From Diaphorobacter sp. HDW4A (GTDB taxonomy: Bacteria; Pseudomonadota; Gammaproteobacteria; Burkholderiales; Burkholderiaceae_C), in the NCBI RefSeq assembly GCF_011305995.1, contig NZ_CP049910.1, positions 1,984,001 to 2,048,000 of the forward strand: a stretch of 64,000 nucleotides of DNA. Reading direction: 5' to 3'. The notes beneath the pieces were generated by a model. The model had not been told where the DNA came from. It saw nothing but the letters and a program-made list of their open reading frames with translations, and searched no databases. This document shows positions 24,835 through 34,639 of this stretch, one piece after another. Positions within the stretch are counted from its first letter, which is position 1, and each line of letters begins with the position of its first letter. A program made the translations under genes and the position numbers.

Positions 24835-25956
24835 TCATTGTTCCGGTCTGCGCCGCAGCGCCAGCCCTCCACCCAGAGCGGCCAAGGCACTCATCAGCAG
24901 CAATGCCCATTGGCTCAGCGTCGGCACGGGCGTTGCCGGAGTCACTACGGGAGGCACGACTTGCTTGAGTTCCACGGTGACAGTGGCGTCGGCGCAGTTG
25001 TTTGCGTCGGCCGCGTCGCACAGTTGGTACGGCAGGGTGTAAGTACCTGCAGCTACGCTGGCGGCGATGGTGACGGCGCCGCTGGCGGGGTCCAGCGTGA
25101 AGCCTGATGGCCAGCCTGTTGGCGCGGGGATACTGGTGTTGGTGGCATCTGCAGGCACGTTGGTGCCTTGCGCGCCCGTCAGGCTGTCGTTGCTGCGGAG
25201 GTTGGAAGCCGCCATCTGTTCCGTGCCAGCCGTTCCGGTGAAGGTCTCGCTTACTGCCATTGGCGTGATGCTCACACCCACTTGAAAGCCAACGCCATCT
25301 CCTGCCGAACCAAATTGGCCAAGCGACAGTTGGCTGTAAGTGCCCGTGAACCGGTAGATCCCGCAGACGCGTCGGGAGCCGGTAATGCAGCCTTCCGGCG
25401 AGCCTGCGCCGCCCGCAAACGGACCGGATACTGACCGGGTGCTGGTGTCAATTTGGCTGGGTTGATTCGAATCGATGGTCACAACGGCCGGAGCACCCGC
25501 TGTGTCCAGAGTTCCGTTGATGGTGACCCCAGAAGCGTCGAGGCTGTAGAAGATCAAGATCGGGTCCACCACGGGCTTGTCGAAATCGATGTGAGCGATG
25601 CCGGGAGATGCAACGGTTGCAGTGGCATCGTTGGATCGCACGAATTCGAAGTTGGTGATGTTGAAGCTCGGCGGATAGATCCCTGCATTGGTGTTGGCCC
25701 ATGCCACACCGTTGTTGAGGTAGAGCATGCGAAATGTGTTGCCTGCATTCGCGATGGACACTGGAGCGCCGTGCAGCGAACCGGATATTGACGTGGTGAC
25801 CCATGAGCCTGCACCAACACCGGAGAAACTGCTCCAATAGTCGGCCGCCGAAGCCATTCCGACGGAAGCAGCACCGCACGCTGCGACGAGCAGCGGGCGC
25901 AACCGTTGGGTCAACAAGAAGTGTGGAGCAAAGCTTGCAGCAGGCTGGCGACTCAT
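24835..25956 (-). CDS. IPTL-CTERM sorted surface protein
   Basis: A 373-residue exported protein. The N-terminus has a basic stretch and a signal peptide (LRPLLVAACGAASVGMASA). The middle resembles a beta-rich extracellular domain and a putative-Ig-like segment (SGFTLDPASGAVTIAASVAAGTYTL). It ends with PVPTLSQWALLLMSALAALG followed by RRR, the three-part IPTL-CTERM sorting signal (motif, membrane helix, basic cluster). Such proteins are thought to be processed by an exosortase-like enzyme and displayed outside the cell. No exosortase is encoded in the window. Its function is unknown. Confidence 0.85.
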   Translation of the reverse strand: MSRQPAASFAPHFLLTQRLRPLLVAACGAASVGMASAADYWSSFSGVGAGSWVTTSISGSLHGAPVSIANAGNTFRMLYLNNGVAWANTNAGIYPPSFNITNFEFVRSNDATATVASPGIAHIDFDKPVVDPILIFYSLDASGVTINGTLDTAGAPAVVTIDSNQPSQIDTSTRSVSGPFAGGAGSPEGCITGSRRVCGIYRFTGTYSQLSLGQFGSAGDGVGFQVGVSITPMAVSETFTGTAGTEQMAASNLRSNDSLTGAQGTNVPADATNTSIPAPTGWPSGFTLDPASGAVTIAASVAAGTYTLPYQLCDAADANNCADATVTVELKQVVPPVVTPATPVPTLSQWALLLMSALAALGGGLALRRRPEQ

Positions 25957-26136
25957 CTGATAGTTCCTTAAACGAACATTTATCAGGTGGATAGCCTATT
26001 CTATTTCACGCAATGATGGATTGTGGTTGATAGAAAATGACAATTGCAATTTTTGGGGGTGCACCGGCTTTGGCGATGGACTCAAACGCACCGTGCCAAC
26101 CTCATCGGCAGCACGGTGCCCTGAATCATTGCGGGA

Positions 26137-27627
26137 TTACTTCATCACATCGCCAATGCACAGGTACTTGATCTCCACGTAGTCATCCATGCCATGGTGC
26201 GAGCCCTCGCGGCCAATGCCCGATTGCTTGACGCCGCCGAATGGCACATGCTCGGTCGCGAGGATGCCGACGTTGACGCCGACCATGCCGTATTCCAGCG
26301 CTTCACCTACCCGGAAGATACGGCCCACGTCGCGGGTGTAGAAATAGCTTGCGAGGCCGAATTCGGTGGCGTTGGCGGCGGCGATGGCTTCCTGTTCGGT
26401 TTTGAACTTGAAGACCGGGGCGAGGGGCCCGAAGGTTTCCTGCGTGGCGCAAAGCATGTCGGCCGAGGCGTTGGCGAGCACAGTGGGCTCAAAGAACTGG
26501 CCCGAGCCCAGCGTCTTGAGCTGGTGGCCACCGGTGACTATGCGGCCGCCCTTGGAGACGGCGTCGTCCACATGGCGCTGTACCTTGGCGATGGCCGCAT
26601 CTTCGATCAGTGGACCCTGGTTGACGCCTTCTTCAAAGCCGTTGCCGACCTTGGCGGCCTTGACCTTGGCGGCGAATTTGGTGACGAAGTCGTCGTACAC
26701 GCCTTCCTGCACGTAGAAGCGGTTGGTGCAGACGCAGGTCTGGCCCGCGTTGCGGTACTTGCTTGCGAATGCGCCTTCGACGGCGGAGTCGATATCGGCA
26801 TCGTCGAACACGATGAACGGTGCGTTGCCGCCGAGTTCAAGCGAGAGTTTTTTGACCGTGGGTGCGCTCTGCGCCATGAGGATGCGGCCCACTTCGGTGG
26901 AGCCGGTGAAGGAGATGTGGCGCACCACGTCACTCGCGCAGAGCACCTTGCCGACGGCGATGGAGTTGTCCGCATCGGCGGTGATCATGTTGATCACGCC
27001 AGCGGGGATGCCCGCGCGGATCGCCAGCTCGACGGCGGCGAGCGCGGTGAGCGGGGTGAGCTCGGCGGGCTTGATGATCACCGGGCAGCCTGCGGCCAGC
27101 GCTGGCGCGACCTTGCGGGTGATCATCGCGAGCGGGAAATTCCACGGCGTGATGGCAGCACAGACGCCGATCGGCGCCTTCATCACCAGCAAGCGGCGGT
27201 TGTTGTCGAACTGCGGCAGCATCTCGCCGTTGACGCGCTTGGCCTCTTCGGCAAACCATTCGACGAAGCTCGCGCCATAGGCGACTTCGCCCTTGGCCTC
27301 GGGTAGGGGCTTGCCTTGCTCGGCGGTCATGATGCGGCCGAGATCGTCCTGGTTGGCCATTAGCAGATCAAACCATTTGCGCAGGATGATGCTGCGCTCC
27401 TTAGCGGTCAGCGTGCGCCATTGCGGCCAAGCCTTGTTGGCGGCGGCGATGGCGGCCTCGGCATCCTTGGCGCCAAGATTGGCCACATCGGCAAGGTGTG
27501 CGCCCGTGGCCGGATCGGTCACAGCGAAACGGGACTTGCCTGGGACCCACTTGCCGTCGATCAATGCGTCCACCTTGAGCAGGCTGGGGTCCTTGAGGCT
27601 GGCCAGTGGGGATGTTTTCATGTCCAT
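26137..27627 (-). CDS. gabD: Succinate-semialdehyde dehydrogenase (NADP+)
   Basis: A 496-residue aldehyde dehydrogenase of the GabD type. Diagnostic segments are EWFAEEAKRVNGEMLPQ, TPWNFPLAMITRKVAPALAAG, LELGGNAPFIVFDDAD (general base Glu), NAGQTCVCTNRFYVQEGVYD (catalytic Cys) and PFGGVKQSGIGREGSHHGMDDY. It oxidises succinate semialdehyde to succinate, the last step of 4-aminobutyrate breakdown. An AAGGAGACAC ribosome site precedes the ATG. It stands alone; no gabT is next to it. Confidence 0.92.
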   Translation of the reverse strand: MDMKTSPLASLKDPSLLKVDALIDGKWVPGKSRFAVTDPATGAHLADVANLGAKDAEAAIAAANKAWPQWRTLTAKERSIILRKWFDLLMANQDDLGRIMTAEQGKPLPEAKGEVAYGASFVEWFAEEAKRVNGEMLPQFDNNRRLLVMKAPIGVCAAITPWNFPLAMITRKVAPALAAGCPVIIKPAELTPLTALAAVELAIRAGIPAGVINMITADADNSIAVGKVLCASDVVRHISFTGSTEVGRILMAQSAPTVKKLSLELGGNAPFIVFDDADIDSAVEGAFASKYRNAGQTCVCTNRFYVQEGVYDDFVTKFAAKVKAAKVGNGFEEGVNQGPLIEDAAIAKVQRHVDDAVSKGGRIVTGGHQLKTLGSGQFFEPTVLANASADMLCATQETFGPLAPVFKFKTEQEAIAAANATEFGLASYFYTRDVGRIFRVGEALEYGMVGVNVGILATEHVPFGGVKQSGIGREGSHHGMDDYVEIKYLCIGDVMK

Positions 27628-27789
27628 GTCGTGTCTCCTTCAATTGGGTTTCACATCGGAATCGCCGCTTCTGCTGCATCATTCCTGATGGCGAAAGGAT
27701 AACGGTAGAAACCTGTTTTTCGAAAAAATCCTTAAAAAAATTCCAGTAAACGAGATGAAATTTATAAAAAAATGAAATTTAACTTGAAT

Positions 27790-28218
27790 TCAAGGTGCGA
27801 TTTCTACTGGCTTGGGTACTGTTTCAAGTTTGAAAATGAAAGGAGTCTTGACTGCGCCAATGGTGGGAACCCCGTCCCTCGTGCCGGGTTAGAAGTTCCA
27901 GGTCTTGACGGTTTCCAGTGCGGTTTGATCCAGCAAGCTGTGACCGCTTGATTGAATTACTTGCGTGTCCGATCCCTTGCCAGTGGCGTCCACCGTCACT
28001 CGAATGACCACTTTGCCTTGCATCCCGATTCGACGTGCAACGACAGGATATGCGGGAGGAGTCTGTCCGGGTAGCTGCATGGGCGGCACCACAACTGCCG
28101 ATTTGGACGTATTTCCTGATTCACTTGGCGTTGAGCAACCTCCGTCGAGGATCGTGACCAATGCCGCCGTTGCAATGGCGTAAAGCATTTTGGGGATCGT
28201 GAAGGCGCATGTGTTCAT
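27790..28218 (-). pseudogene. TonB-like C-terminal-domain protein with in-frame stop
   Basis: The open frame 27889-28218 encodes 109 residues: a hydrophobic N-terminus, then a TonB C-terminal domain (YPVVARRIGMQGKVVIRVTV, SGHSLLDQTALETVKTWNF). It stops with TAA just after WNF. Reading through that stop gives PGTRDGVPTIGAVKTPFIFK to a TGA at 27790-27792. This is exactly the kind of ending TonB domains have (proline after the WxF segment, then two beta strands). The gene was therefore probably intact and broken by one nonsense change, such as CAA to TAA. The shortened product would lack the last strands and is likely non-functional. Confidence 0.7.
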
Positions 28219-28361
28219 CGAGATGTCTGACGAGGTTCATTTGCATGAAAACGGCAAGTGCTTGGCACTGGAAGCAAATGATGAAGTGCGAAAGTGAAGC
28301 GAGAATGAAGTGACATGGCCTCGCAATGCAAGCGTGCGTGAACGGGGTTGATCCACAAACC

Positions 28362-28367
28362 TATAAT
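28362..28367 (+). promoter_or_regulatory. Possible -10 box upstream of alaS
   Basis: A perfect TATAAT 72 nt upstream of the alaS start. No good -35 element is seen at 16-18 nt spacing, so the call rests on the -10 alone. Confidence 0.35.
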
Positions 28368-28438
28368 GCTAGGTTCATTACTGAGGCCGCCATCCAGTGA
28401 GTTTTCCGTGAGGCGCGCCCGGAACCCAAGACATCACC

Positions 28439-31063
28439 ATGAGCCAACCCACTTTTTCAGTCGCAGACATTCGCAAGACGTTCCTGGACTTTTTCGCGTC
28501 CAAGGGTCATACCGTGGTGGCGTCCAGCTCGCTGGTGCCGGGCAATGACCCGACGCTGATGTTCACCAACTCCGGCATGGTCCAGTTCAAGGACGTGTTC
28601 CTTGGTGAAGACAAGCGCCCCTACAACCGCGCCACGTCCGTTCAGGCTTGCCTGCGCGCTGGCGGTAAGCACAACGATCTGGAGAACGTGGGCTATACCG
28701 CGCGTCACCACACGTTCTTCGAAATGCTGGGCAACTGGTCGTTCGGCGATTACTTCAAAGTCGAATCGATCCAGTGGGGTTGGGAGCTGCTGACCAAGGT
28801 GTTCGGTCTGCCCGCCGAGAAGCTGCTGGCCACCGTCTACGAAGAAGACGACGAAGCCTACGACATCTGGACCAAGATCATCGGCCTGCCACCAGAGCGC
28901 GTGATCCGCATCGGCGACAACAAGGGCGGCCGCTACAAGAGCGACAACTTCTGGATGATGGCCGACACCGGTCCGTGCGGCCCTTGCTCTGAAATCTTCT
29001 ACGACCACGGGGAGCACATCGCCGGTGGCCCTCCAGGTTCGCCCGATGAAGACGGCGACCGCTTCATCGAAATCTGGAACCACGTGTTCATGCAGTTCGA
29101 CATGAAGGAAGACGGCTCCGTCGTGAAGCTGCCCGCACCTTGTGTGGATACCGGCATGGGCCTTGAGCGTCTGGCCGCCATCCTGCAGCACGTGCACAGC
29201 AACTACGAGATCGACCTGTTCCAGGCGCTCATCAAGGCCGCTGCCCGTGAGACGCATATCGAAGACCTGAACACCCCTTCGCTCAAGGTGATCGCCGACC
29301 ACATCCGCGCGACCTCGTTCCTTGTGGCCGATGGCGTGATTCCTTCCAACGAAGGCCGTGGCTACGTTCAGCGCCGCATCATCCGCCGCGCCATCCGTCA
29401 CGGCTACAAGCTGGGCCAGAAGACGCCGTTCTTCCACAAGATGGTGCCCGATCTGGTTGCGCAGATGGGCGACGCGTACCCCAAGCTCAAGGAGCAGGAA
29501 GCGCACATCATCAGCGTGCTCAAGACCGAAGAAGAGCGCTTCTTTGAAACGCTGGCCAACGGCATGGAAATCCTCGACAGCGCCTTGGCTGGCAATGTGA
29601 AGGTGCTGCCGGGCGATGTGGCCTTCAAGCTGCACGACACCTATGGCTTCCCGCTCGACCTGTCCAACGACGTGGCCCGCGAGCGTGGCCTGACGGTGGA
29701 CGAGGCTGGCTTCAACGCCGCCATGGAACACCAGAAGAGCACCGCGCGTGCAGCTGGCAAGTTCAAGATGGACCGTGCGCTCGAATACACGGGCAATGCC
29801 AATACCTTCACCGGCTACGACAAGCTGGCCGAGCCTGCCAAGGTCGTCGCGCTGTACCGCGAAGGCGAGAGCGTGAGCGAACTCAAGGTGGGCGAGAGCG
29901 GCGTGGTCGTGCTCGACACGACGCCGTTCTATGCGGAGTCCGGCGGTCAGGTTGGCGACCAGGGCAAGATCACCGTGGGCACGGCGGTGTTCAAGGTGGA
30001 AGACACTTTGAAGATCAAGGCCGACGTGTTTGGTCACCACGGCATGCTCGAATCGGGCTCGCTCAAGGTGGGCGATGCAGTCGTTGCCGAAGTAGATACC
30101 GAAATCCGCGCTGCTGTCATGCGCAACCACTCGGTCACCCACATCATGCACAAGGCGCTGCGCGAAGTGCTGGGTGCTCATGTGCAGCAGAAGGGCTCGC
30201 TGGTCAATGCCGACCGCACGCGTTTCGACTTCGCACACAACTCGCCCGTCACGGCCGAGCAGATCCGCGAGATCGAGGCCCGCGTGAACAAGGAGATTCT
30301 GGCCAACAGCGACACGCAGGCGCGCGTCATGGATATCGAAAGCGCGCAGAAGACCGGCGCGATGATGTTGTTCGGCGAGAAGTACGGCGAGACCGTGCGC
30401 GTGCTCGACATCGGCACCAGCCGCGAACTCTGCGGCGGCACGCACGTGCACCGCACGGGTGACATCGGCTTGTTCAAGATGGTCGGTGAATCCGGCGTGG
30501 CCGCAGGCGTGCGCCGCGTGGAAGCCGTGACCGGCGCGAACGCGCTGGCCTATCTGCAGTCGCTTGAAGACACCGTGAGCGAAGCCGCCGCAACGCTGAA
30601 AGCCCCGACCTCGGAACTCAACCACCGCATCGGCAGCGCGCTCGATCAGATCAAGGCGCTCGAAAAGGAAGTCGCCGCACTCAAAGGCAAGCTCGCTTCC
30701 AGCCAGGGCGATGAACTGGTGACACAGGCCGTGGACATCAAGGGCGTCAAGGTCCTCGCCGCCAAACTCGAAGGTGCCGACGCCAAGACGCTGCGCGACA
30801 CCATGGACAAGTTGAAGGACAAGCTCGGCGCAGCCGCCATCGTGCTGGCCGCAGTCGACGGTGACAAGGTCCAGCTCGCCGCAGGCGTGACCAAGGCCGA
30901 AACCGCCAAGGTCAAGGCGGGCGAACTCGTCAACTTCGTCGCCCAGCAAGTCGGCGGCAAGGGTGGCGGCAAGCCGGACATGGCGATGGCCGGCGGCACG
31001 GATGCCTCCGGCGTGGCTGCTGCGCTGGCGTCGGTTCAGGCTTGGGTGGCTGAACGGGTGTAA
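28439..31063 (+). CDS. alaS: Alanyl-tRNA synthetase
   Basis: An 874-residue alanyl-tRNA synthetase of normal length and domain order. The catalytic domain (about 1-440) has [15 protein letters not shown] and [16 protein letters not shown]. The editing domain has HSVTHIMH and [13 protein letters not shown] (zinc residues). The C-terminal oligomerisation and C-Ala region ends [12 protein letters not shown]. It charges tRNA-Ala and clears mischarged Ser and Gly. The gene stands alone, with a terminator 50 nt downstream. Confidence 0.97.
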   Translation: MSQPTFSVADIRKTFLDFFASKGHTVVASSSLVPGNDPTLMFTNSGMVQFKDVFLGEDKRPYNRATSVQACLRAGGKHNDLENVGYTARHHTFFEMLGNWSFGDYFKVESIQWGWELLTKVFGLPAEKLLATVYEEDDEAYDIWTKIIGLPPERVIRIGDNKGGRYKSDNFWMMADTGPCGPCSEIFYDHGEHIAGGPPGSPDEDGDRFIEIWNHVFMQFDMKEDGSVVKLPAPCVDTGMGLERLAAILQHVHSNYEIDLFQALIKAAARETHIEDLNTPSLKVIADHIRATSFLVADGVIPSNEGRGYVQRRIIRRAIRHGYKLGQKTPFFHKMVPDLVAQMGDAYPKLKEQEAHIISVLKTEEERFFETLANGMEILDSALAGNVKVLPGDVAFKLHDTYGFPLDLSNDVARERGLTVDEAGFNAAMEHQKSTARAAGKFKMDRALEYTGNANTFTGYDKLAEPAKVVALYREGESVSELKVGESGVVVLDTTPFYAESGGQVGDQGKITVGTAVFKVEDTLKIKADVFGHHGMLESGSLKVGDAVVAEVDTEIRAAVMRNHSVTHIMHKALREVLGAHVQQKGSLVNADRTRFDFAHNSPVTAEQIREIEARVNKEILANSDTQARVMDIESAQKTGAMMLFGEKYGETVRVLDIGTSRELCGGTHVHRTGDIGLFKMVGESGVAAGVRRVEAVTGANALAYLQSLEDTVSEAAATLKAPTSELNHRIGSALDQIKALEKEVAALKGKLASSQGDELVTQAVDIKGVKVLAAKLEGADAKTLRDTMDKLKDKLGAAAIVLAAVDGDKVQLAAGVTKAETAKVKAGELVNFVAQQVGGKGGGKPDMAMAGGTDASGVAAALASVQAWVAERV

Positions 31064-31114
31064 TCGCTTTTCACTTGCGGCCTTCGCTGTTCACGGCGAT
31101 GTCCAATGAAAAAT

Positions 31115-31140
31115 GCCTGGCTTCGGTCAGGCTTTTTTTT
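31115..31140 (+). terminator. Rho-independent terminator of alaS
   Basis: Stem GCCTG (31115-31119) pairs with CAGGC (31128-31132) around a GCTTCGGT loop, followed by eight T. It is a typical intrinsic terminator for the plus-strand alaS transcript. Confidence 0.85.
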
Positions 31141-31223
31141 GACCAAGGCGCTTGAGTCTTCCGTTTTGATTTGAAGCTGGATTTCCGAAATTCTTTCATA
31201 CAAGCGGGGGTCGATGCGGACAT

Positions 31224-31255
31224 AAAAAAAACCTCCCGGTGCAAGCCGGGAGGTT
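31224..31255 (-). terminator. Rho-independent terminator of the yeiH gene
   Basis: A 10-bp perfect stem (31230-31239 with 31246-31255) around a 6-nt loop. Read on the minus strand it is followed by a T-run (A-run 31224-31230 on the plus strand). It lies about 85 nt beyond the yeiH stop. Confidence 0.9.
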
Positions 31256-31338
31256 GGATGGGCAGGGCCACTTTCGAAGCCCTTTGCCAGATCTTTCCTT
31301 GTTTCTTTTTTCTTTCCTTCTTTCTTTTCAGCGTCCCC

Positions 31339-32421
31339 TCAGGCCCCCAGCAGGAAGCGGTTGATCAAACCACCACCCACAACCAGCCACACGGCCAGAA
31401 TCAGCGCCAGCACCAATGGCTTGGCTCCGGCGTTCTTGATCGCGCTGGCGTGTGTCGTCAAACCCAGACCTGCCATGGCCATGGCCAGCAGGACGTTGGC
31501 GCCGGTGTTCACGTTGGTCACCACTTCCTTGGGCACCAGATTCAGCGAGTTGAACAGCACGACCGCCACGAAGCCGAAGGCGAACCACGGCAGGGTCATC
31601 TTGGTCTTCTTGCCATCTGCACCGGCTTCGGCGCGCTCCGTGCGAGCCAGGTAAGCGGACAGGATCAGCAGGAACGGCGCGAGCATCATCACGCGAACCA
31701 TCTTGGTCACGATGGCAGTGTCGGCGGCTTCGGGAGCCATGGCGCGACCGGCGGCCACGACCTGAGCGACTTCGTGCACGGTGGCGCCGGTGTAGATGCC
31801 GAATTCCGTGGCACCGCCGGGGATGAAGCCGAGGGTCTGGTTCCACTGGTACAGCGCGGGGTACAGGAAGATGCAGATGGTGCCAAACACCACGACGGTC
31901 GCTACGGCGACGGTGACTTGGTCGGCGCGGGCCTTCACAACGGGTTCGGTGCCCAGCACGGCGGCTGCACCGCAGATCGAGCTGCCTGCACCGATCAGCA
32001 TGACCTGCTTGCGATCCATGCCGAGCCAGCGGGTGCCGACGAACATGGCCACCATGAAGGTGCTGCCGACGATGATGGCGTCGATCAGCACGCCGGCCAT
32101 GCCCACGTGGGCGATGTCGGCGGTGGTCAGGCGAAAGCCGTAGAGCACGATACCAAGGCGCAGCAGAGTCTGTTTGGTATAGCCCACACCCGTTCCAGCG
32201 GTAGAGGCGATGCCGCCATAGATGGTGTTGCCCAGAACCATGCCGATGATGATGGCCAGCGTTAACACGCTCAAGCCGTGGGATGCGAACCACTCGATGG
32301 AGCCCACATAGGACGCCACGCCCGCAATCGCTGCGCACAGCAGGATGCCGGGAATGCGCTTGGCCCAGAGGGATCCTGCAGGTGAGGGCGCGTGATGGCC
32401 GGCGGTCTTGGCGGTGGACAT
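31339..32421 (-). CDS. yeiH: YeiH family putative sulfate exporter (UPF0324)
   Basis: A 360-residue inner-membrane protein with about ten hydrophobic segments. Conserved UPF0324 segments are TLAIIIGMVLGN, LLRLGIVLYGFRLT, IGAGSSICGAAAVLGTEPVVKA and PGGATEFGIYTGATVHEVAQVVAAG. The LysR gene on the other strand, reading away, mirrors the yeiE-yeiH arrangement of enterobacteria, where YeiE responds to sulfite. A role in sulfite, sulfate or related export is inferred from family naming and context; transport has not been shown here. Confidence 0.9.
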   Translation of the reverse strand: MSTAKTAGHHAPSPAGSLWAKRIPGILLCAAIAGVASYVGSIEWFASHGLSVLTLAIIIGMVLGNTIYGGIASTAGTGVGYTKQTLLRLGIVLYGFRLTTADIAHVGMAGVLIDAIIVGSTFMVAMFVGTRWLGMDRKQVMLIGAGSSICGAAAVLGTEPVVKARADQVTVAVATVVVFGTICIFLYPALYQWNQTLGFIPGGATEFGIYTGATVHEVAQVVAAGRAMAPEAADTAIVTKMVRVMMLAPFLLILSAYLARTERAEAGADGKKTKMTLPWFAFGFVAVVLFNSLNLVPKEVVTNVNTGANVLLAMAMAGLGLTTHASAIKNAGAKPLVLALILAVWLVVGGGLINRFLLGA

Positions 32422-32632
32422 GGGAGTCTCTTTCTCGTTCGTTGTAGTTGTGGGTTAGAAGTTTTTCTATCTCAATGGAACGAAATGTCTCAAAATCCTC
32501 ATAAGCAATCCAACAGATTGTTTTTCTATAATCAAGTAATAAATTAGCTTAATAACCAAAACTTCTATTAAAATAGATAGCAAACAATGACTTGTCTGTT
32601 GGGTTAGAAGTGGTTTTTTGAAGGAGGCAAAG
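32422..32632. promoter_or_regulatory. AT-rich divergent promoter between yeiH and LysR gene
   Basis: A spacer of about 210 bp, much richer in A/T than its surroundings. A 12-bp direct repeat TGGGTTAGAAGT occurs at 32451-32462 and 32600-32611. A palindrome TCTATT-AA-AATAGA lies at 32564-32577. These are good candidates for LysR binding boxes controlling both divergent genes. Confidence 0.5.
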
Positions 32633-33559
32633 ATGGACGTGTTGCGACTGACACTGAGGCAACTGCAGATCTTCATGGCCGTGGCGCGCACCGGCAGCAC
32701 GGCCAGCGCGGCGGAGGCGATTGCGCTTTCGCAGTCGGCCACCAGCTCGGCGATCAACGAGCTGGAGCGGCTGCTGTCGCTGCGCTTGTTCGACCGCACC
32801 GGCCGACGCCTGCTTCTCAACGACAACGGCAGAGCGCTGTTGCCTCGCGCTCAGGCGTTGCTCGAAGGTGCGGTCGATGTCGAGCGCATGGGCCTTGCGC
32901 CTGAGGAGCAACTGCAGATGTTGCGCATTGGTGCGAGCACCACGCTCGGCAACCATGTTTTGCCGCGCCTTCTCGCCGAATATCTGGGGGATCGTCACGC
33001 CAAGGCGGCGTCGTGGCACGCGCGTCTGGCGGTCAACAACAGCGCCGAAATCTGCGCGCGCGTGGCGGCGTTCGAACTTGATATCGGTCTGATCGAAGGG
33101 CCGTCACACGAACCCGCACTCGAAGTGAACCCGTGGCTTCGCGACGAGCTGGTACTGGTGGCATCACCATTGCATGCGACGGTGCAGTCGGCCAAGGGTT
33201 CGGGCAGGCCATTGTCCGTCGACGAGTTGCGCAAGGCGGTGTGGCTGGTCCGCGAGCAGGGATCGGGCACGCGCGAGGCGTCCGATGCGGCCGTGCTGCC
33301 GCATCTGGGTGGCTACCAGCGCAGCATCGAACTGGGCAGCTCAGAAGCCATCCGCAGCGCTGCTGCGTTGGGGCTTGGCATCGCAAGCCTTTCGCGCTTC
33401 GTGATCGATGACTACGTGCGCGACGGCCGACTGATCGTGCTCGACTCAGCGATGCCGCACACGGAGCGGCAATGCTATTGGGTCGTGCACCGCGACAAGC
33501 ATTTCACGCCTGCGCTCAAGGCATTCGTGACTTTGCTGGAGAGTTCGGCGAAGGTTTGA
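32633..33559 (+). CDS. LysR family regulator (YeiE/CysB-like)
   Basis: A 308-residue LysR regulator. The N-terminal helix-turn-helix is LRQLQIFMAVARTGSTASAA followed by ALSQSATSSAINELERLLS (residues about 6-50). A substrate-binding domain follows. AAGGAGG at 32621-32627 gives 5-nt spacing to the ATG and rules out a TTG five codons earlier. It is divergent from yeiH, and as in yeiE-yeiH pairs it probably controls that gene in response to a sulfur compound. The ligand is inferred from context only. Confidence 0.9.
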   Translation: MDVLRLTLRQLQIFMAVARTGSTASAAEAIALSQSATSSAINELERLLSLRLFDRTGRRLLLNDNGRALLPRAQALLEGAVDVERMGLAPEEQLQMLRIGASTTLGNHVLPRLLAEYLGDRHAKAASWHARLAVNNSAEICARVAAFELDIGLIEGPSHEPALEVNPWLRDELVLVASPLHATVQSAKGSGRPLSVDELRKAVWLVREQGSGTREASDAAVLPHLGGYQRSIELGSSEAIRSAAALGLGIASLSRFVIDDYVRDGRLIVLDSAMPHTERQCYWVVHRDKHFTPALKAFVTLLESSAKV

Positions 33560-33580
33560 AGCAATGCCCGTGACACGGGC

Positions 33581-34621
33581 TCAGAACAGCTCGATTTCGC
33601 CGTGTGAAATCTGCGTCTTGACCTCGCCGCGAGACAACATCAGGTCGTAGTAGCGCACCTGGTTGCGGCCGTTTTCCTTGGCGTAGTAAAGGGCCTGGTC
33701 GGCGCGGCCCAGCACTTCGACCGGGGCTCCGTCCATGGTGGAGGTGAAGCCGATGCTCACCGTGATGCCGCCGATTTGCGGGAACATGTGTTCTTCGACA
33801 GTCGAGCGAAAGCGCTCGAAGGCCTGCGCGGCATGTTCGAGCGTGGCCGAGCGCAGCAGCACGACGAATTCTTCGCCGCCAAAGCGGAACGCGCGGTCCT
33901 GTGCGCGAAAGGACGAGCGCAGCAGGTTGGCCACGAGGATCAGCACTTCGTCGCCATAGAGATGGCCGTAGACGTCGTTCACCTGCTTGAAGTGGTCAAT
34001 GTCGATCACGGCAAGCCACTGCTGCGGCGTGTCAGCACCGGGCTCGACCGGTCCGAAATCTGGCGTAGGCGCAGTAATACGCGCGAAATGCTCTTCGAAG
34101 GTTTTGCGGTTGAGCAAACCGGTGAGGGCGTCGCGCTCGCTGTAGTCGAGCAGGCTCTGGTAGTTCTGATAGACATGAAACACACCCATGATCACGTCGC
34201 GCTGGCGGCGTGTGAAGGGTTTGGATTGGGTAATCTCCAGGCACCCGTAGGCCTTGTCCTCGATCCACACAGGCAACCACAGCGTATGGCTGTTCGACGC
34301 ACTGCGCAGCGCCGCTTCGCAGTGCTCCTTGAGGCACTCGGTCAGTTCGGGCATATTGGACAGCACACCACGGGCCGGATCGGCCGGGGCTTCGCACTCG
34401 GAGGAGATCACTTCCCCAAGGTGGCTCCAACTGCGTGGGCGCACCATCACCTGCGAGTCGCTGAAGAAGAACTCCAGCGCGCGTACTTCCATGTTTTTGC
34501 CCAGTTGCAGCAAGGTGGTGAGCACCGACGCTTCAAGACGCAGGTGGTCCCGGTGACCGGTCATCTCCACGAGGTGTTGAAGAATGGGCGTCATCGCTGA
34601 CTGATCCTGGGTTTCTTCCAT
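33581..34621 (-). CDS. GGDEF diguanylate cyclase with GAF-like N-terminal domain
   Basis: A 346-residue cytosolic protein with no membrane segments. The N-terminal part (about 15-160) resembles a GAF-type sensor (LWLPVWIEDKAYGCLEI). The GGDEF domain (about 165-325) has RDALTGLLNRKTFEEH, VIDIDHFKQVND and an intact active site FRFGGEEFVVLLR. An RxxD inhibition site (RAQD) lies five residues before GGEEF. It should make cyclic di-GMP with product feedback. The sensed signal is unknown. Confidence 0.92.
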   Translation of the reverse strand: MEETQDQSAMTPILQHLVEMTGHRDHLRLEASVLTTLLQLGKNMEVRALEFFFSDSQVMVRPRSWSHLGEVISSECEAPADPARGVLSNMPELTECLKEHCEAALRSASNSHTLWLPVWIEDKAYGCLEITQSKPFTRRQRDVIMGVFHVYQNYQSLLDYSERDALTGLLNRKTFEEHFARITAPTPDFGPVEPGADTPQQWLAVIDIDHFKQVNDVYGHLYGDEVLILVANLLRSSFRAQDRAFRFGGEEFVVLLRSATLEHAAQAFERFRSTVEEHMFPQIGGITVSIGFTSTMDGAPVEVLGRADQALYYAKENGRNQVRYYDLMLSRGEVKTQISHGEIELF

Positions 34622-34639
34622 GGCAGTTTTGTTGTCTGT

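Noticed and set aside
26088..26119. Inverted repeat GCACCGTGC/GCACGGTGC after gabD as a terminator
   Set aside because: The loop is 14 nt and no T-run follows on the minus strand, so termination is doubtful. It may be a weak stem only.
28457..30949. A long open frame (about 830 codons) on the minus strand across alaS
   Set aside because: It lies entirely over the certain alaS gene. It is a codon-phase shadow of a GC-rich gene, has no family motif, and is rich in His, Val and Ala as such shadows are.
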